Shown: piece after piece, positions 11,985 to 23,834 of the stretch | Numbering within the stretch: the stretch's first letter is position 1 | Layout: each line of letters starts with the position of its first letter | DNA from: Chalara sp. BL73 | Lineage: Eukaryota; Ascomycota; Leotiomycetes; Helotiales | Direction of reading: 5' to 3' | Length of the DNA: 64,000 nt | Assembly (NCBI GenBank): GCA_918026815.1 | Contig: CAKJVC010000006.1 | Span: 434,001 to 498,000 of the forward strand | The notes under the pieces: generated by a model | Database searches by the model: none | Seen by the model: the letters and a program-made list of their open reading frames with translations, nothing else | What the model was told of the DNA's origin: nothing | Translations under genes and position numbers: made by a program

Positions 11985-12345
11985 CTTTTGTCACAATCAA
12001 TATCTAGACATTAAATGTTGTTCAATAGAACGAGAGTCAGTTTAGTTCGTTAGAAAAGTCTACGAAATTGTCTCACAATTAATTAAACATTGATGAGTAT
12101 ACGGCCCTCGGTTTCTCAGCCTGAGAGCCCATTCTAGTTGAAGTAGGAAGACCCCGCTCTCCATGTCTGAGTGCCAGCAATTCATCTTTAATCGCAATCA
12201 ATGTCTGGACGATAAAGATTTTTATAAAGCGAACAGTCAATTTAGACGATCACACGACGAAGTAAAATAACTACCACCGACTCATATCAGCCCTCTATTT
12301 CTCACCTCTAGAGCCATCCATTAGAACAAGAGTCCAGGGAAGATC
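11985..12345 (+). repeat. Diverged direct duplication in the STAND/helicase intergenic region
   Basis: Two imperfect copies lie about 195-200 bp apart. A block in the first copy (about 11991-12010, acaatcaatatctagacat) matches cgcaatcaatgtctggacg in the second (about 12192-12211), with consecutive differences all A versus G. A downstream pair (gtttctcagcctgagagccc near 12110; atttctcacctctagagcca near 12298) keeps the same order and spacing. The A/G pattern resembles mutation of repeated DNA, but the copies are too short to test by eye. Confidence 0.45.
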
Positions 12346-12414
12346 ATTCTCATATTAAACACATATTCGCCCGGCCATTGATGTTGGCGTTTGGCTATTA
12401 TATTCGACGACAGG

Positions 12415-15400
12415 ATGTCATTGAAGAGATCATTTGATATTGAGGGTAGCTCAGTCAGTTCTGGCAAGCTGAGGCGTGCTGCATTAGATACTCTCGAGCC
12501 TCAAGTCAATTTGCTTGGCCCGTAAGTGCTCGAGTACCATACATTGCACTACCTAACCTTTGTCGTTGAATAGATTCGGATTTAAGGAATTCTTGAAGGG
12601 TCCCCAGGCTCAGACTCCAGATATTAGCCCAGAGCACTTGCAAGATGACGAGGCTACAGATACAAACAACCTCGAACTGGCACCAATTTCATCACAATGG
12701 GGAGCTGACGACCGCATCTGCTTTGGGATGGTAATAACTCTAATTTACCTTCCTTCGCGTGTCTAACTCGCGTACAGATTCATGGAACTAACACAAAATT
12801 ACTTGACATGGGCGCCACTTTTTCAAAGTTAGACTTGGACGACAACTCGTCGTTTTCTGGCTTCACTAAAGTTCAGCTCTCACTTCAGGGAGACAACTTT
12901 CTCATTCGAAATCACTCTAATGAGGAAATTGCTGTGATGAATGAAGAGATTACAAAAATTCTCCACAAACTCTCAACTTTGGAGTCATGTCGATTTGAAG
13001 GATACCTATCTTCAGACACACTTGGAGATCCGATTAATAAAGGCAGCAATGCCGAAAAGAGCGCTTATTTACCAGTCGATGTAGTTATCTATGGATCAAA
13101 AACAATTCAAAACAGTGTTGGCAAAATGCTGTCATCTGAAAAGATATATTTGCAGCATCCTTGTTATCAAGACCCGACTTCTGAGTACAGCAACCCACAT
13201 GTTCTGGATGTGAAAAGAATACTCTCCACTACGGAATCTCTCACTGCATCTCGATTCCCGACTGATATTCCATTAGATGCCGGTACTAAAAAAGTGGATA
13301 TGCATACGAGTGAGACAGAGGAAGAGCAGGCCAAGTCAACTACGGTCCAAACCCAATTACAAAGCAGCTTCAACAAAGTGTTCGGCTCGTTGACAAGGTT
13401 CAAGTCCTTGAAAAAATTGGAAGCAGATACCAAAGTTCTTACTCCACTGTTGTCGTAAGTTAAACCTCTGTGATTAGTGTTCACGTATACTAACAGAATC
13501 GCGCTCAAAGACATCAAAAAGAAGCCTTGGACTTCATGTCTCAACGTGAGTTTGGTCCGATTCCCACAGAATATTCATTGTGGATGGTAAATCACGAAGG
13601 AGCTCAGACTTGGTAAGTTGAATACCTTGTTAACAGAATTAGTGTTTGATCGAGCATGCATATAGGTATGAGCATGCCATAACAGGGGCTAGAATCGAGG
13701 AACCGCCACCGGAAACACAAGGTAAGATAATACTGAGCGTTGGATAATAAAAAGAGTTGTAGCTTACATTCCTAGGTGGGATACTTGCTGATGATATGGG
13801 TCTTGGCAAAACACTGACAGTTCTATCAACAATAATACGGACTGCTGAAGCTGCTAGAACCTTTGCTGACAGACAACATCATGTGAACATTCTACCCACA
13901 ACAGAATTTGAGCCTCAACTTCACCCTTCGAAGGCAACTCTAGTTGTAGTTTCTTCACCCTGTATGGCCCCCTTTCTAGTATGTCCCAGCAATATGCTGT
14001 AATTAGGAAGCGATTTGCTGATCAGCAGATTCAGTGTTGATTGAAGGGTGGGAAAAAGAAATAGATTTGTCATATCAGTCTTCTCTCCTCGTGGATTTTT
14101 ACTCATAGGTCTCGTAGGCACTGCGCTGGAGCTCTTGATATCTACGTCTATCACGGGAGGGGCCGTGTGGGTGACTATAAGATTCTGGCAGACTGGGACA
14201 TAGTTGTGAGTACATATCACACTATCGCTGCTGAAGCTCTTGACCCACAAAGCCCATTATTCCGAATTAATTGGTTCCGAATTGTCCTCGATGAAGGTAC
14301 GATGGGAGCCTATCCAGGTTACATGCTGTCTTTGCTAACCCCTCAGCGCACATAATAAGGCGTATGAGCACCAAGCTCTTCCAAGCAGTAACAATGCTAT
14401 CTGCACAATTTCGGTGGTGTTTGACAGGGACACCAGTACAAAACAGCCTTGAAGATTTTGCAGCATTACTTACATTCATTCATACGTCTCAGTTAGATAG
14501 CCTCCCTGAATTTCGGAAACATATTATCATGCCGTTGACAAGAGATACAGATCAGAGTATTAATAGCTTTCGTTTGCTGTTGGATTCTGTCTGCCTAAGG
14601 AGGACCAATAAGCTTCTTCGTCTTCCCCAAATCGTGGAAAATTATCATTATATTGAGCTCTCCTTCACTGAGAAGAATCTGTATGATAAGATCCAAGCAG
14701 AGAGGATCCTTGCTATCAAGCGACAGCATAATCAGTCCAAGGCCACAAAGGACAACTTAGATTTTTTCCAGCTTGAGCTCCGACTTCGACTAGTGTGCAA
14801 CCATGGAACGTTTCAAAACTATCTCTCAGAATCGGCACTGGAACGCCTTGTGTTTGATGCCGAACAAGCTTTTCAATCGCTGAGAAAGCAGCAACTTGCC
14901 AAATGCAAAAAATGTAATCTTGTAGTAGAAGGGTTGGATGAGCTTAAAGATACACCTGGGGTTTTTACCGTCTGCGGTCACTTGCTTTGTTTAGAATGCG
15001 TAGGCCCTTATTCCATGTCTGTCGCAAATGACGACCATCTACAGAGAAAATGTCTTTTTTGTAACAGGCAACTCCCTAAGACATTCATTCTTACCGGTCC
15101 TACGATATCAAGTCCCTTCTTTACAAAGCAGTCAACCTTCGCGAAAGCCCGTGAAAGTGGTGCTACAAGCTCCAAGGTATCCGCGCTTATCCACCATATT
15201 AAAACCAATAAAATGCCGGGAAAGAGGTTCGCAGACGAGACCCCATTCACCGAGGCCAAATACCGCGCTGACTGTTGGAAGCATTATTTTCTCTTGTTGG
15301 ACCAGCTCTTTGGATCTTATTGAAAATCATCTTGTATCAGAGCGGATTAAATTTTCACGTATAGATGGCAATTATTCAATTCCTCAACGACAACAGATTC

Positions 15401-15792
15401 TCGAAGATTTCGATCAAGAATCCGACGTGCAGATTCTGCTCATGACCACTGGCACTGGAGCAGTCGGGTAGGCAGTCCTTCAATACTAAGATTAAACCTT
15501 GCCAAAGTTGATCCCAATAGACTGAATCTGACGGTCGCCAACTGCGTGTATATTTTGGAGCCGCAATGGAACCCGATGGTGGAGAGGCAGGCTATTGGCA
15601 GAGTTCTTAGAATTGGTCAAACCCGAAACGTGAGAGTTATTAGATATATCGTGAAAGGGACTGTGGAAAAGGTAAGCAGCAACGATCATGTCCAAATCTC
15701 ACTTATTTCACTGACAGACCTTGTAGAAATTGAAAGATCAACAAGGAAGAAAACTTGGCTACGCAAAACTTGGATGGAGACAACGCGAGTAG
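12415..15792 (+). CDS. SNF2-family helicase with RING finger (RAD5/HLTF-like)
   Basis: Twelve exons join in frame: 12415-12521, 12574-12730, 12778-13454, 13511-13612, 13666-13721, 13776-13961, 14035-14068, 14109-14296, 14347-15226, 15282-15467, 15521-15671, 15727-15792, encoding 929 aa with no internal stop. Motifs in order are HQKEALDFM (Q-like), GILADDMGLGKT (Walker A, about residue 370), DEAH split by intron 8 (about 502), CLTGTPVQNSLED, a C3HC4 RING between the helicase lobes (CKKC..CGHLLCLEC..CLFC, about 690-745), LMTTGTGAVGLNL and QAIGRVLRIGQ. Such proteins are ATP-dependent chromatin or DNA-repair translocases, some with ubiquitin ligase activity. No HIRAN domain was recognised in the first 350 residues. 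The intron at 14069-14108 has an atypical GTCATA donor. It is divergent to the STAND gene. Confidence 0.88.
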
Positions 15793-17862
15793 TGCAGATT
15801 GAATATAAACCAGAGGTACATATTATAATATAGGAAAGCAAATTATTTCCACCACGGAATTGTCGACGAAGCAACCAGTACTCTTTGTAACAGGAAGATG
15901 ACCAGTAATTTTTATCACTATGTCATCACGTGATATTCGTATCATTCCGCCAAATTTACTAGCCCACTGACCTAGGCATTGTTAGACAGAAGTAATAATC
16001 AAGCAAACTTTATTACTTGCCTGCATATTACCAAATTTATGTGAAAGTATCGGATACAAAGTCACTTGATGGTCCAGCCACGTGATAATCCATTTCTTAC
16101 ATCGTAACGTTTAAAGAGCCTCAAGCCATCAGGCATTCTGGTCCATTTGTGGCTTTGCAGAGTGTCATGGCTTTAGATTGGCCAAATACAATGTCAGCCA
16201 TATTGCAGCCTTAAAATTACGACTTGTTGCCTTGCACGCGGTAGCTGGGACCAAAGCTGTGCAAAAAAGTGAACCCTTTGTTCTGAGGAGTTGTCGCTTA
16301 GAACTCCAATGACACGACAGACCTAGCACCTTTAGTCCATATCCAGTTAGCATTTTCTTTGATCTTGCCCACATTCCCTCACCGAGCCCTCACCGAGCCG
16401 TTAGTGCATGATGCGTAACCGGGCGTTTTTCTAGCGAAGTAGATGTTTATCTCAGCACGCTCAGACCCTCCACCAGTGGTTGCAGGAATTGAATGGCCAT
16501 TTTGATTATGTCATCACTGGCAATGGCAACACTGAAGGTTAAGAAAATCAATCAAAACAACTTTTTGACTTCGACGCCTCATATAATGGCCGATATACTT
16601 AGTAGGCTTTCGACACCCGCGCATAGCACTCCTTTAAAAGCGTGAAGAAAAAATCACAATCCAAAGAGCCAAATTATTTAACGCGTACAACGAATTCATT
16701 TTGATGGTGTTGCAATTGCGTGTGATGACATAATCTAAATGGCCATTCAATTCCTGCAACCACTGGTGCTCTTTTACGAGATTACGTTAAATAAATTTAA
16801 CGCACCCCACAAAACCTTTGTGAGCCAATCAGGATCGTAAGATCCTCATTGAGAACAAATAGTGATGATTTTAGTGTAACGATTTTTGGTTTGTTAGTAC
16901 ATTAGTTGACTGTTTTCAACATTGTAGTTGTACTATTCAACAACACATATTAGTACTTTTAAATAGTACAAATTGTAGTTTGTGTATTGAATTATTAATG
17001 TAATCCGACTTTTTAATGAAATATTGTATAGTTGTATTGTTATTCAAGTTTTTGTACGGAGTATTTATGTAGTTTAATTGGTCAATTTAGCTAACTAAGC
17101 TGAAAATTTCATAAAATTTGCACAAACATTTACAAATCTGCACAAATGCTGACTAATTCTGCTGACTAATCGGACAACTCTGGAAACCTTGAGCCGTAAT
17201 GGCGCCGAAGTCTTCCCAAGAGAAAACCCTGTCGGTGAAGTCGGGGCTACGCCCGTTTATTTGATATTGTCGAGTTTCCGACGGGAGAGGAGAGCGATAC
17301 GAAACGACTGTAGAAACAGAATTTGTGAAATTATTTTCGGTGCAAGTGATAGCTGTTGTGCCTTGTGCGGCCTAGTCCTCGTCGGTATGAAGGGTCACCC
17401 GCGAAGAACTATCTCTGCCGTAATCTATCTTTACCGGTTTCAAAATGTTCCCAAAGGTATCGATATCGGGTACAATCTCGTGTCCAAAACGAATATCATT
17501 GACTCTGCGTTCGAGTTTGATAGTAATGGATTCGTGAGGGTCAAAGCTTTTTGTAAAGTTGTTCGACGAGAGCCTAATCCAGGGATGAGGTTTCCAACAA
17601 AGAGTGATAACAGCACAAAATAACTCTGCCACCCGCTGCTAGCAGTGCTAATAAGTGATTGCGAGAATACCTTATTGATTCCCTCGCAAATTCTGAAGAA
17701 GCAATGACTAAAGAGAAGTTTGAAGCACCAATTCGGCTTGATCTGCTCCTTGAATCATGGGCACATCAATCATGATGGAACAAATGTTATATCCATGTTA
17801 TTATGATGAATTCTCTACTTGGCAGTAAAGCCCTATCCCGCTGATTGCTTCTTGCTTCCTCA
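15793..17862. other. Gene-poor interval with a MITE-like element and AT-rich DNA
   Basis: Two kilobases without a convincing gene. It holds the inverted-repeat element at 16471-16768 and, to its right (about 16780-17160), very AT-rich DNA with short imperfect palindromes such as tagtacttttaaatagtac. A stop-free stretch at 17189-17623 and another on the opposite strand show no recognisable domain. A short direct repeat, tcaccgagcc, occurs twice near 16378-16400. Confidence 0.5.
16471..16768. mobile_element. MITE-like non-autonomous element, 298 bp, with 62 bp terminal inverted repeats
   Basis: The left terminus 16471-16532 (starting CACCAGTGGTTGCAGGAATT) is matched in reverse complement by 16707-16768, with about 4 mismatches in 62 positions by eye. 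The trinucleotide ctc flanks both ends (16468-16470 and 16769-16771), consistent with a 3-bp target duplication. The 174 bp interior has no coding potential. Three-base duplications and CAC-type ends recall CACTA/EnSpm or PIF/Harbinger-class transposons, but the termini are not canonical CACTA and no transposase is present in this window, so the class is left open. Confidence 0.8.
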
Positions 17863-19816
17863 TTACGGGAGGCCACTGCTTGATAAGCAAGCTATCTCGT
17901 CCGTACTACAGATCACGACTTCTACATTCAAGATGGTCAAATTCATCAAGTACTGGAAACAAGCAAGAAATTGCCGTTGATCTGCCACCCGAATGAGATT
18001 ATTCACTAACAGTAACTCATTGCCTTCCTTGAAAGCAAGCCCCAGGTTGTCCTTGACACTTAAAAGCTTGACTAGTCTCGTCCATGAAGGAGAGTTTGTC
18101 GAGTAGTCAAAAATGTCGCCAACACTAACTATATCCTGTCTGCTAGAATCGCCTAGTCTTTGAAAATGAAACACCATTGTCAAAATGTTCTTCCGCGAGC
18201 CAAGGTCAAAAAATTGATGCTCTGCACTGGGTAGTATCCCACATCCAAACTCAGCAAGCCCGTTTTCGTCGGAGTCTGCCTGTGTTATGGCGGCGACCTC
18301 GATTGGCGGAATCAAGGATCCGGGATTGGTCTCGATCTTTTGTGTCTCGAGACACCCTACCATTGTGCTTACTTCGTCTATGGAGACTGGCTTAATTTGT
18401 TCGATAATGGCTTGAGTTGTTATGCTAGACAGTCCTGGTTCCGTCAAACCCCCAAGGGAGGCCCCCGCAGTAGAATCTGCGGCCGCTGGCCTGCGCTTTA
18501 CACCCAGACGAGTGTCTAAATCCTGCCTCGCAGTTGCTTCCATCACCTTGCTCAGTTCGTTAATAATTGTCTTATAACGTTTATAGATCTTAGGATCGAG
18601 CGCCGGAGGAGGGATCCAGGATCGATATAATTTCTGATGGCAAGATGAGACACTGAAAGACTCCGGGTGAGATGCGAGAAACATGTGACAGAGATAGCAA
18701 GATTTCTTACTTATGCCGATGAACCGGAAGGTGGGCTTGAGGTGTGGATTATGGTCATAGAAATTGACCAGCTGTAACTCAGCATGCGCGACCAGATCAA
18801 AAGAACATGATTTCCGGAACACGGCTTCTGCGTCTGTTGTGTCCCAAATACGAGCAAGACGAGGCTTGAACTCCTCTACCCTACTTTCTACAACTCTTCT
18901 CAACACACAGGTTAGAGGAGCTTCATCCTTAGTAGTAACCTTGAACTTTGCAGGCGCTTCTACTGCTTCCACCATCATAGGATTGAATAATGCGGGGGCT
19001 TCAGATGCAAGCTGCACAAGCGCCCGTGAAGCAATGCCATAACGTCCCAACTTGAAAACGGTATAAACCCATGTCGGCAATCTCTGGTCCTTGGTGGAGA
19101 ACGCAAGCTTTAGAAAGTCGAGGTAATCCTTTTTAGCCTTCTGTGCCCATTTTACATGCTTGAGCAGAACATCTGGCGCATCGTTGGTGGGTGAACTGCG
19201 AATGAAGGAGATATACTCGAACCAGTTGAGGAAGTCGTTAGGTCGCATACGAGTCACATACAATGGAGAAGCTAGAATACGCGATTCAACGGCCGAGATA
19301 GGTTCCTCGAAAACTTCTTTCTCCTGACGTAGACATTCTACATATCCTCGAATCTTCGTAATATCGAGCTGTATGATATTGTTCAATATAGCACTTTCAA
19401 TTGTGTAGACATCAACACCTTAAGGAATATTAGCAGAGTCATATAGATATTCTCAACGAGACCGCACCACCACTTGCAACATTATTGAGTAGATCTACAA
19501 GCTTTCGTAGCTGGCTTAAAGTGTCTGCTGACACACCAGCATTGCTCGCGATTCGTAGAGTTGTCCCCTCGGGTCTGCCTTCTTCAATGCACGCGGCAGA
19601 GACTGTATCCCCATCCTTATATCTAGCACATACAAGCGCGAAGGAATCAAGAAATTTCCGCTTTAGGAGTCGCTCTCTTGGTCCTTCAATCTCGAACGGA
19701 TCTTGGTCAAGTCCATAAACTGTGGGTTCACCACGGACAGGATCGAGCATGTGAAGGAGCGCGACAACCTGAATGAAACGATTCCTAACATTGCCACTTA
19801 TCCCAATAGTACCCAT
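17863..19816 (-). CDS. OTT_1508-like predicted nucleic acid deaminase
   Basis: Two exons, about 19816-19468 and 19418-17863, give about 634 aa. The donor lies at 19467 or 19470; both keep frame. The zinc-dependent deaminase core is plain: HAELQLVNFY near residue 329 supplies the HAE motif, and SKKSCYLCHMFL about 30 residues later supplies the C-x2-C ligands. A YRSW segment follows. This is the signature of the OTT_1508-like family, predicted from comparative work to be a nucleic-acid or nucleotide deaminase expanded in fungi; no substrate is established to my knowledge. The N-terminal 300 residues are helical without known domain. The ATG at 19816 is the first in the conserved frame, though an upstream exon cannot be excluded. 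All metal ligands are present, so it looks active. Confidence 0.78.
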
Positions 19817-21871
19817 GTCGTTTCTCTCCCGATATATTTGAAATTGCGAAGAGATATGGCTGTGGATGGTGCGGGGTACGACCTCCTTATTCAAAACCTC
19901 AGCCTAGTAAATTTCGAAGTCTAGAATCCACACGGTAGGGATGCATCTTATGGCGTCCTGTTGCTTTTTTTTTACACGTCACGTCTAGCGATTTGAGCGA
20001 ATTCGGGAGATTAGAGCGGTTACACAAGGTCCGCCACAGTGTTCCACAACAGTGTTATTGACAGATATGATACCTATGCATGAAAATGCGCAGTTCACTT
20101 TCTGATTCGCCCAGGTATAGGCGCCAAGTCAGAAACCTTTGTCTTCTGCTACCTAACTTTGCTTCTTTCCCTTTAACATCGAATCAATCGAATGCAACAA
20201 TCAATTTGGGTATCTTAACAATGATCAAAACAGTTGAGACATCAACACCCCTCCCCCCCCCCCCTCGGTTCTATTGCAAGGCAGCTCGAATGCATTTCGT
20301 ATCCGTCTCTACCTTTGCTCAAGATTTATCGCACAACGGCAACTAACTAGTAAACAGACCGAACCAAGTGCCTGTATCGATATCAAGCCAGCTTTGCCTC
20401 CTTGTAACGAGGGCTAACAGCTCTCATGGACTGTGGATTATATGTACTAAAGGTCTTATGCACACTAGCAAGATCGGTGGCAAAGACCTAAAGCATGATG
20501 GTAAACCTCGCGGAGAACACAAAAGTAATAATCAATAAGCCTGAATTCTTAGCTTGATTTGATAGTATTGCCAGACGTAGCCTAGCTAATACACGCACAA
20601 GGACCTACAACCGTGTTACACAGATCTCTGACTTCTGGTGACTTCCTTGGCATTTAAGGACACTTTCCGCACCAGCCACAAGGTGCGATCGGCTCGGGAA
20701 AAACAGACTCCACCTCGATCCCGACCCAACATCTCTTCCCAAATACCCTTGAAATGGCTAGCTACATGGTAGGTACTCGTCATTGTCCTTAGTCATCTGC
20801 CGTATAATAAGCATACACTCAGGAAGGAGAAGTTGGAGATGATGGGTCGCCGAGATTTTCCGGATCTCGAGACGCACTGCGAACTTCGTTGTCATTCAAT
20901 AGCAAGACTCGTCCAGAATCGGTGTGACCAGAGCAGTGGCAAGTGGTTAGCAGCGTCTGGGTAGTCGGAGAGCATAAATCAGATCCGGCCTTCGTTGGTC
21001 TGGCTTCCTGTTTTGTTCTGATTGATCATTGACCGTCTCTAAAAAACGAGCCTACCGCGCAGGTTCCGTTCCCCTGCACATTGATATGCATACGCGTTTA
21101 TCATGTAAGAAATTCAATAGCGTTACGTGGAAGCTTAGTTCCTTGGGTAAGCCTCTTCGGCATCATTCCAAGATGTTGTCGAGGTGTCCTTGGCAGAGAG
21201 GCGGAAACCCCATAAACTTCAAAAGCCGTGAAATTTCGGCCCTATCTGAACATCTAAAGGATTTTATAATAGTGATAACCTGTATCCCTGGAATTACCAG
21301 ATGAATCACCTGGGATGCAAATTTTTTTCAGGGTTTAGCGGCCATCATTATGCAAGTCCAGATAGCCCAGAAAATTACAATATGTTGCCGAGTAGTAATA
21401 GGAGAAATCATGTCAAATTGACTTACTCGATCATCAATCCAGTTTGAGTTTATAAAGCCACCACCGCCTCACTTTTCTCGCATTACGAGCAAGCTCCCTC
21501 TATATGCTAATGGAGGATTTTTATTGTCATTTTCCAGCTCTAATTACTATGTTCCTATGTCTGGGAAGATATGCTTGCTTTCTGTCCCGGTGAGTTTTTG
21601 GCTGGTAAAAACACAAATCACAAGAAGTTGGTGGATTTTATTGTCTCTCCACAATGCAGAGTTGTGAGGTGGACACTGCAACAAATCTGCGACTGCACCA
21701 TTGCCTAAATTCAACGGATGGGATAGAATTGTCTGAAAACACAAATCTGAGTGGAAATAGAGGTAGCAAAGGAATTTTTTAACTTTGTGCGCATGCGCTC
21801 GTTCTTGATTGGCAAACAGAACCACGGTAACGAGTCTGATCCTCCCTGTCAAACCAGCCCTCTCCATCTCT
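19817..21871. other. Long interval, mostly without recognisable genes
   Basis: Two kilobases upstream of the deaminase. It contains a 12-base C run near 20253-20264 and one weak candidate coding relic at 20754-21032, listed separately. Minus-strand stop-free stretches at 21547-21867 have no recognisable content. No RNA genes seen. Confidence 0.4.
20754..21032 (+). pseudogene. Possible short coding relic (unrecognised)
   Basis: ATG at 20754, five codons, a GT-AG intron (20769-20821), then 34 codons reading GEVGDDGSPRFSGSRDALR and onward to TGA at 20925-20927. The same frame continues open for a further 34 codons (PEQWQVVSSVWVVGEHKSD and beyond) to TGA at 21030-21032. The post-stop half reads like protein, which is why it is listed, but the length is small and I recognise no family. 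It could be chance, or a decayed gene with one nonsense codon. Confidence 0.22.
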
Positions 21872-23834
21872 TCAGCAACCCCAAACCTCTAGCGCGCTAA
21901 CCTCCATCCTTGAAGGTCCTTCCATGCCAACCCCAAAGGGACAAAATGTTTCGAACACCCCATCGCGAGAGTCCCTTTTGCCATGCTCAAAGACTGCTGT
22001 ATCTAAATTCGCGTTGATGATAAGGCCCGTTGTGCCTAGCTCCGCTTCCATAGAAGAACCAGTTACTTCGCGGCCGATACCAATCCCTTCAGCTTGTAGG
22101 ACGGGAAAGGAGTTGTGCTCTTCTTTGCGAGTGGCATAGACCCGCTGTACAGGTGCGAGTTGAAATAGCATTGTCTTCCAAAGCCTGGTTTCGTCCTGAC
22201 AGTCCGCTTCTATCGCCGTCCATGGGCTACGTATGAGTGCACCCACAACCATATACGTTTTGGAGGAGGGCTTGAGGATATCAGCCTGATAGCCTGATAG
22301 AAGGAGTATAGTGGGAGTTTTGTAGGCATGTAAGGCTGATTTAAGGGAGGCTAAGGTTAAAGGATTCGACTTGTTGTGGGATTGAATTTTATGGAGATTA
22401 TTCCATTCAATATCGCCTGCGCGACTTGGAAAAAAGGTATGCAGTTGAGCTAGTATTGGGTATCTAAGTATACCTGAGCTGTTAGATAGAGTCTTAAGTA
22501 GTGAGTTGCCAGAAGAGGATTGGTTTGGTTCTATAGGCGAGAGAAACGGCCTTGCGATGTGATGTAAGCCTCCTAGGAAAAAAGCCGGCTTTGTCTCATC
22601 TTAGTTATATATTTACATTGATTTCGGGATTACTCACCAGATTCCTCCTGATAACCTCATCAAAGGCTTCCCAGCTAATGTCTTCACCCCCAACGAAGCT
22701 ATTCATTATGTATTTCGCAGATACATTCAAGTCCTCCAGTTGGCTGACAAAATATGATTCAACGCCGCCGAAATCTCTCAGTTGAACGAACAGCAAAAGT
22801 TTAACAAACCCGAAAAGCTTAGAATACGGAATTCTCAATTCAGAGAGAGAAGAGGACTGTTTCGGAAGGTGCGCAGCGACACTGCGTAAGCTAGAGAGCA
22901 TAGGAGGGCCTACCATAGGATCTGGATCCTTTGGATATGTCACACTTAGGACGTCTACCACATCAATGCCTCGCTCGTCCTCGTCATCGGCAAAACCTAG
23001 CTCTAGACATGTGTCATCGAAGCCCTCATCAAGAGCATACTCCTTGAAATAAGTAACTGTTATCTTTGTGCAATTTCTCTGCTCCTCTGAACTCTTTATA
23101 TCCACCGGTCTGACTGCCAAAGCTCTGAAATCAAGTCTCCTTCGGTCTTGGTGGCCGCGATGTCTGCTATGGACATAGAAACCAGTATGCGGGCCGAGAT
23201 CTCCACTTAAATCGCCGAACCCGCCCATGAACGACTCATGGCTATAGAAGCTGTCATGCGAGTTGTATGGCTGAGTGTCCCACATAAATGCTACGGCTCG
23301 GAGAAATTGTTCGAAGGTCAATCCAGGTGTGGTTTTTCTATCAGGTGGGAATGGGAAGTTCCCATATACGAGGGCGCTTTCATATATCGTCACAATCCCA
23401 TCTTTTATGTAGTCTTCGAATCCACTAAAGCGTTGGAGGAGAAAAGAAGTAAACGCTGAATTTGATACAACTGCAAGATATCAATAACAAGAGCTATGTA
23501 GATACGGACGTACAAATGGGGCTTTCACCTTCAGCTTCTTGATTTGAACTAGAGGCTTTGATAGCCTCAAAATTATTTTTGATGTTCTCAACGTGATCAT
23601 CTTTGTTGAAAAAAAGCGTACTACAGATCTCTACTGTAAATCTCTCAAGTATAGAATCTAATTTGTTAACGTGAGCAAGAATAGGACAAAGGGCTTCGGT
23701 CTAGAAATACCTTCCGTCATCAACCCTTGATCTTTCAGTCGTTCAACGGACTTTCTGTCCAGTATTTGTTCATTGTTTTCCTCAAAACTACTGAATTTTT
23801 CGCGAGCTAGTATTAAGGATTGATCTTCGTCCAT
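21872..23834 (-). CDS. TLDc-domain protein, RTC5-like
   Basis: Four exons join in frame, 23834-23711, 23657-23514, 23470-22634 and 22572-21872, giving 601 aa. The C-terminal third is a TLDc domain: PTILLLSGYQADI, YMVVGALIRSPW, LLFQLAPVQRVYA, GTTGLIINANLD and the closing EVWGC, where the protein stops right after the motif. The N-terminal part (LTFEQFLRAVAFM and a second all-helical region) matches the layout of fungal Rtc5 proteins. In yeast Rtc5 and other TLDc proteins bind the V-ATPase and influence its assembly; animal members affect oxidative-stress tolerance. Lower overall similarity than I would expect for a strict Rtc5 orthologue leaves room for a lineage-specific TLDc paralogue. The third intron (22573-22633) uses donor a|gtaatc in preference to the nearby ctg|gtgagt, because only the former keeps frame. 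Confidence 0.75.

Noticed and set aside
13985..14110. Stop codons in the SNF2 gene between motifs I and II, suggesting a pseudogene
   Set aside because: Two introns (13962-14034 and 14069-14108) remove all stops and keep phase, although one donor is atypical.
17189..17623. 144-codon plus-strand frame near the AT-rich region, and its opposite-strand partner
   Set aside because: No recognisable motif and unusual composition; the start would be non-ATG.
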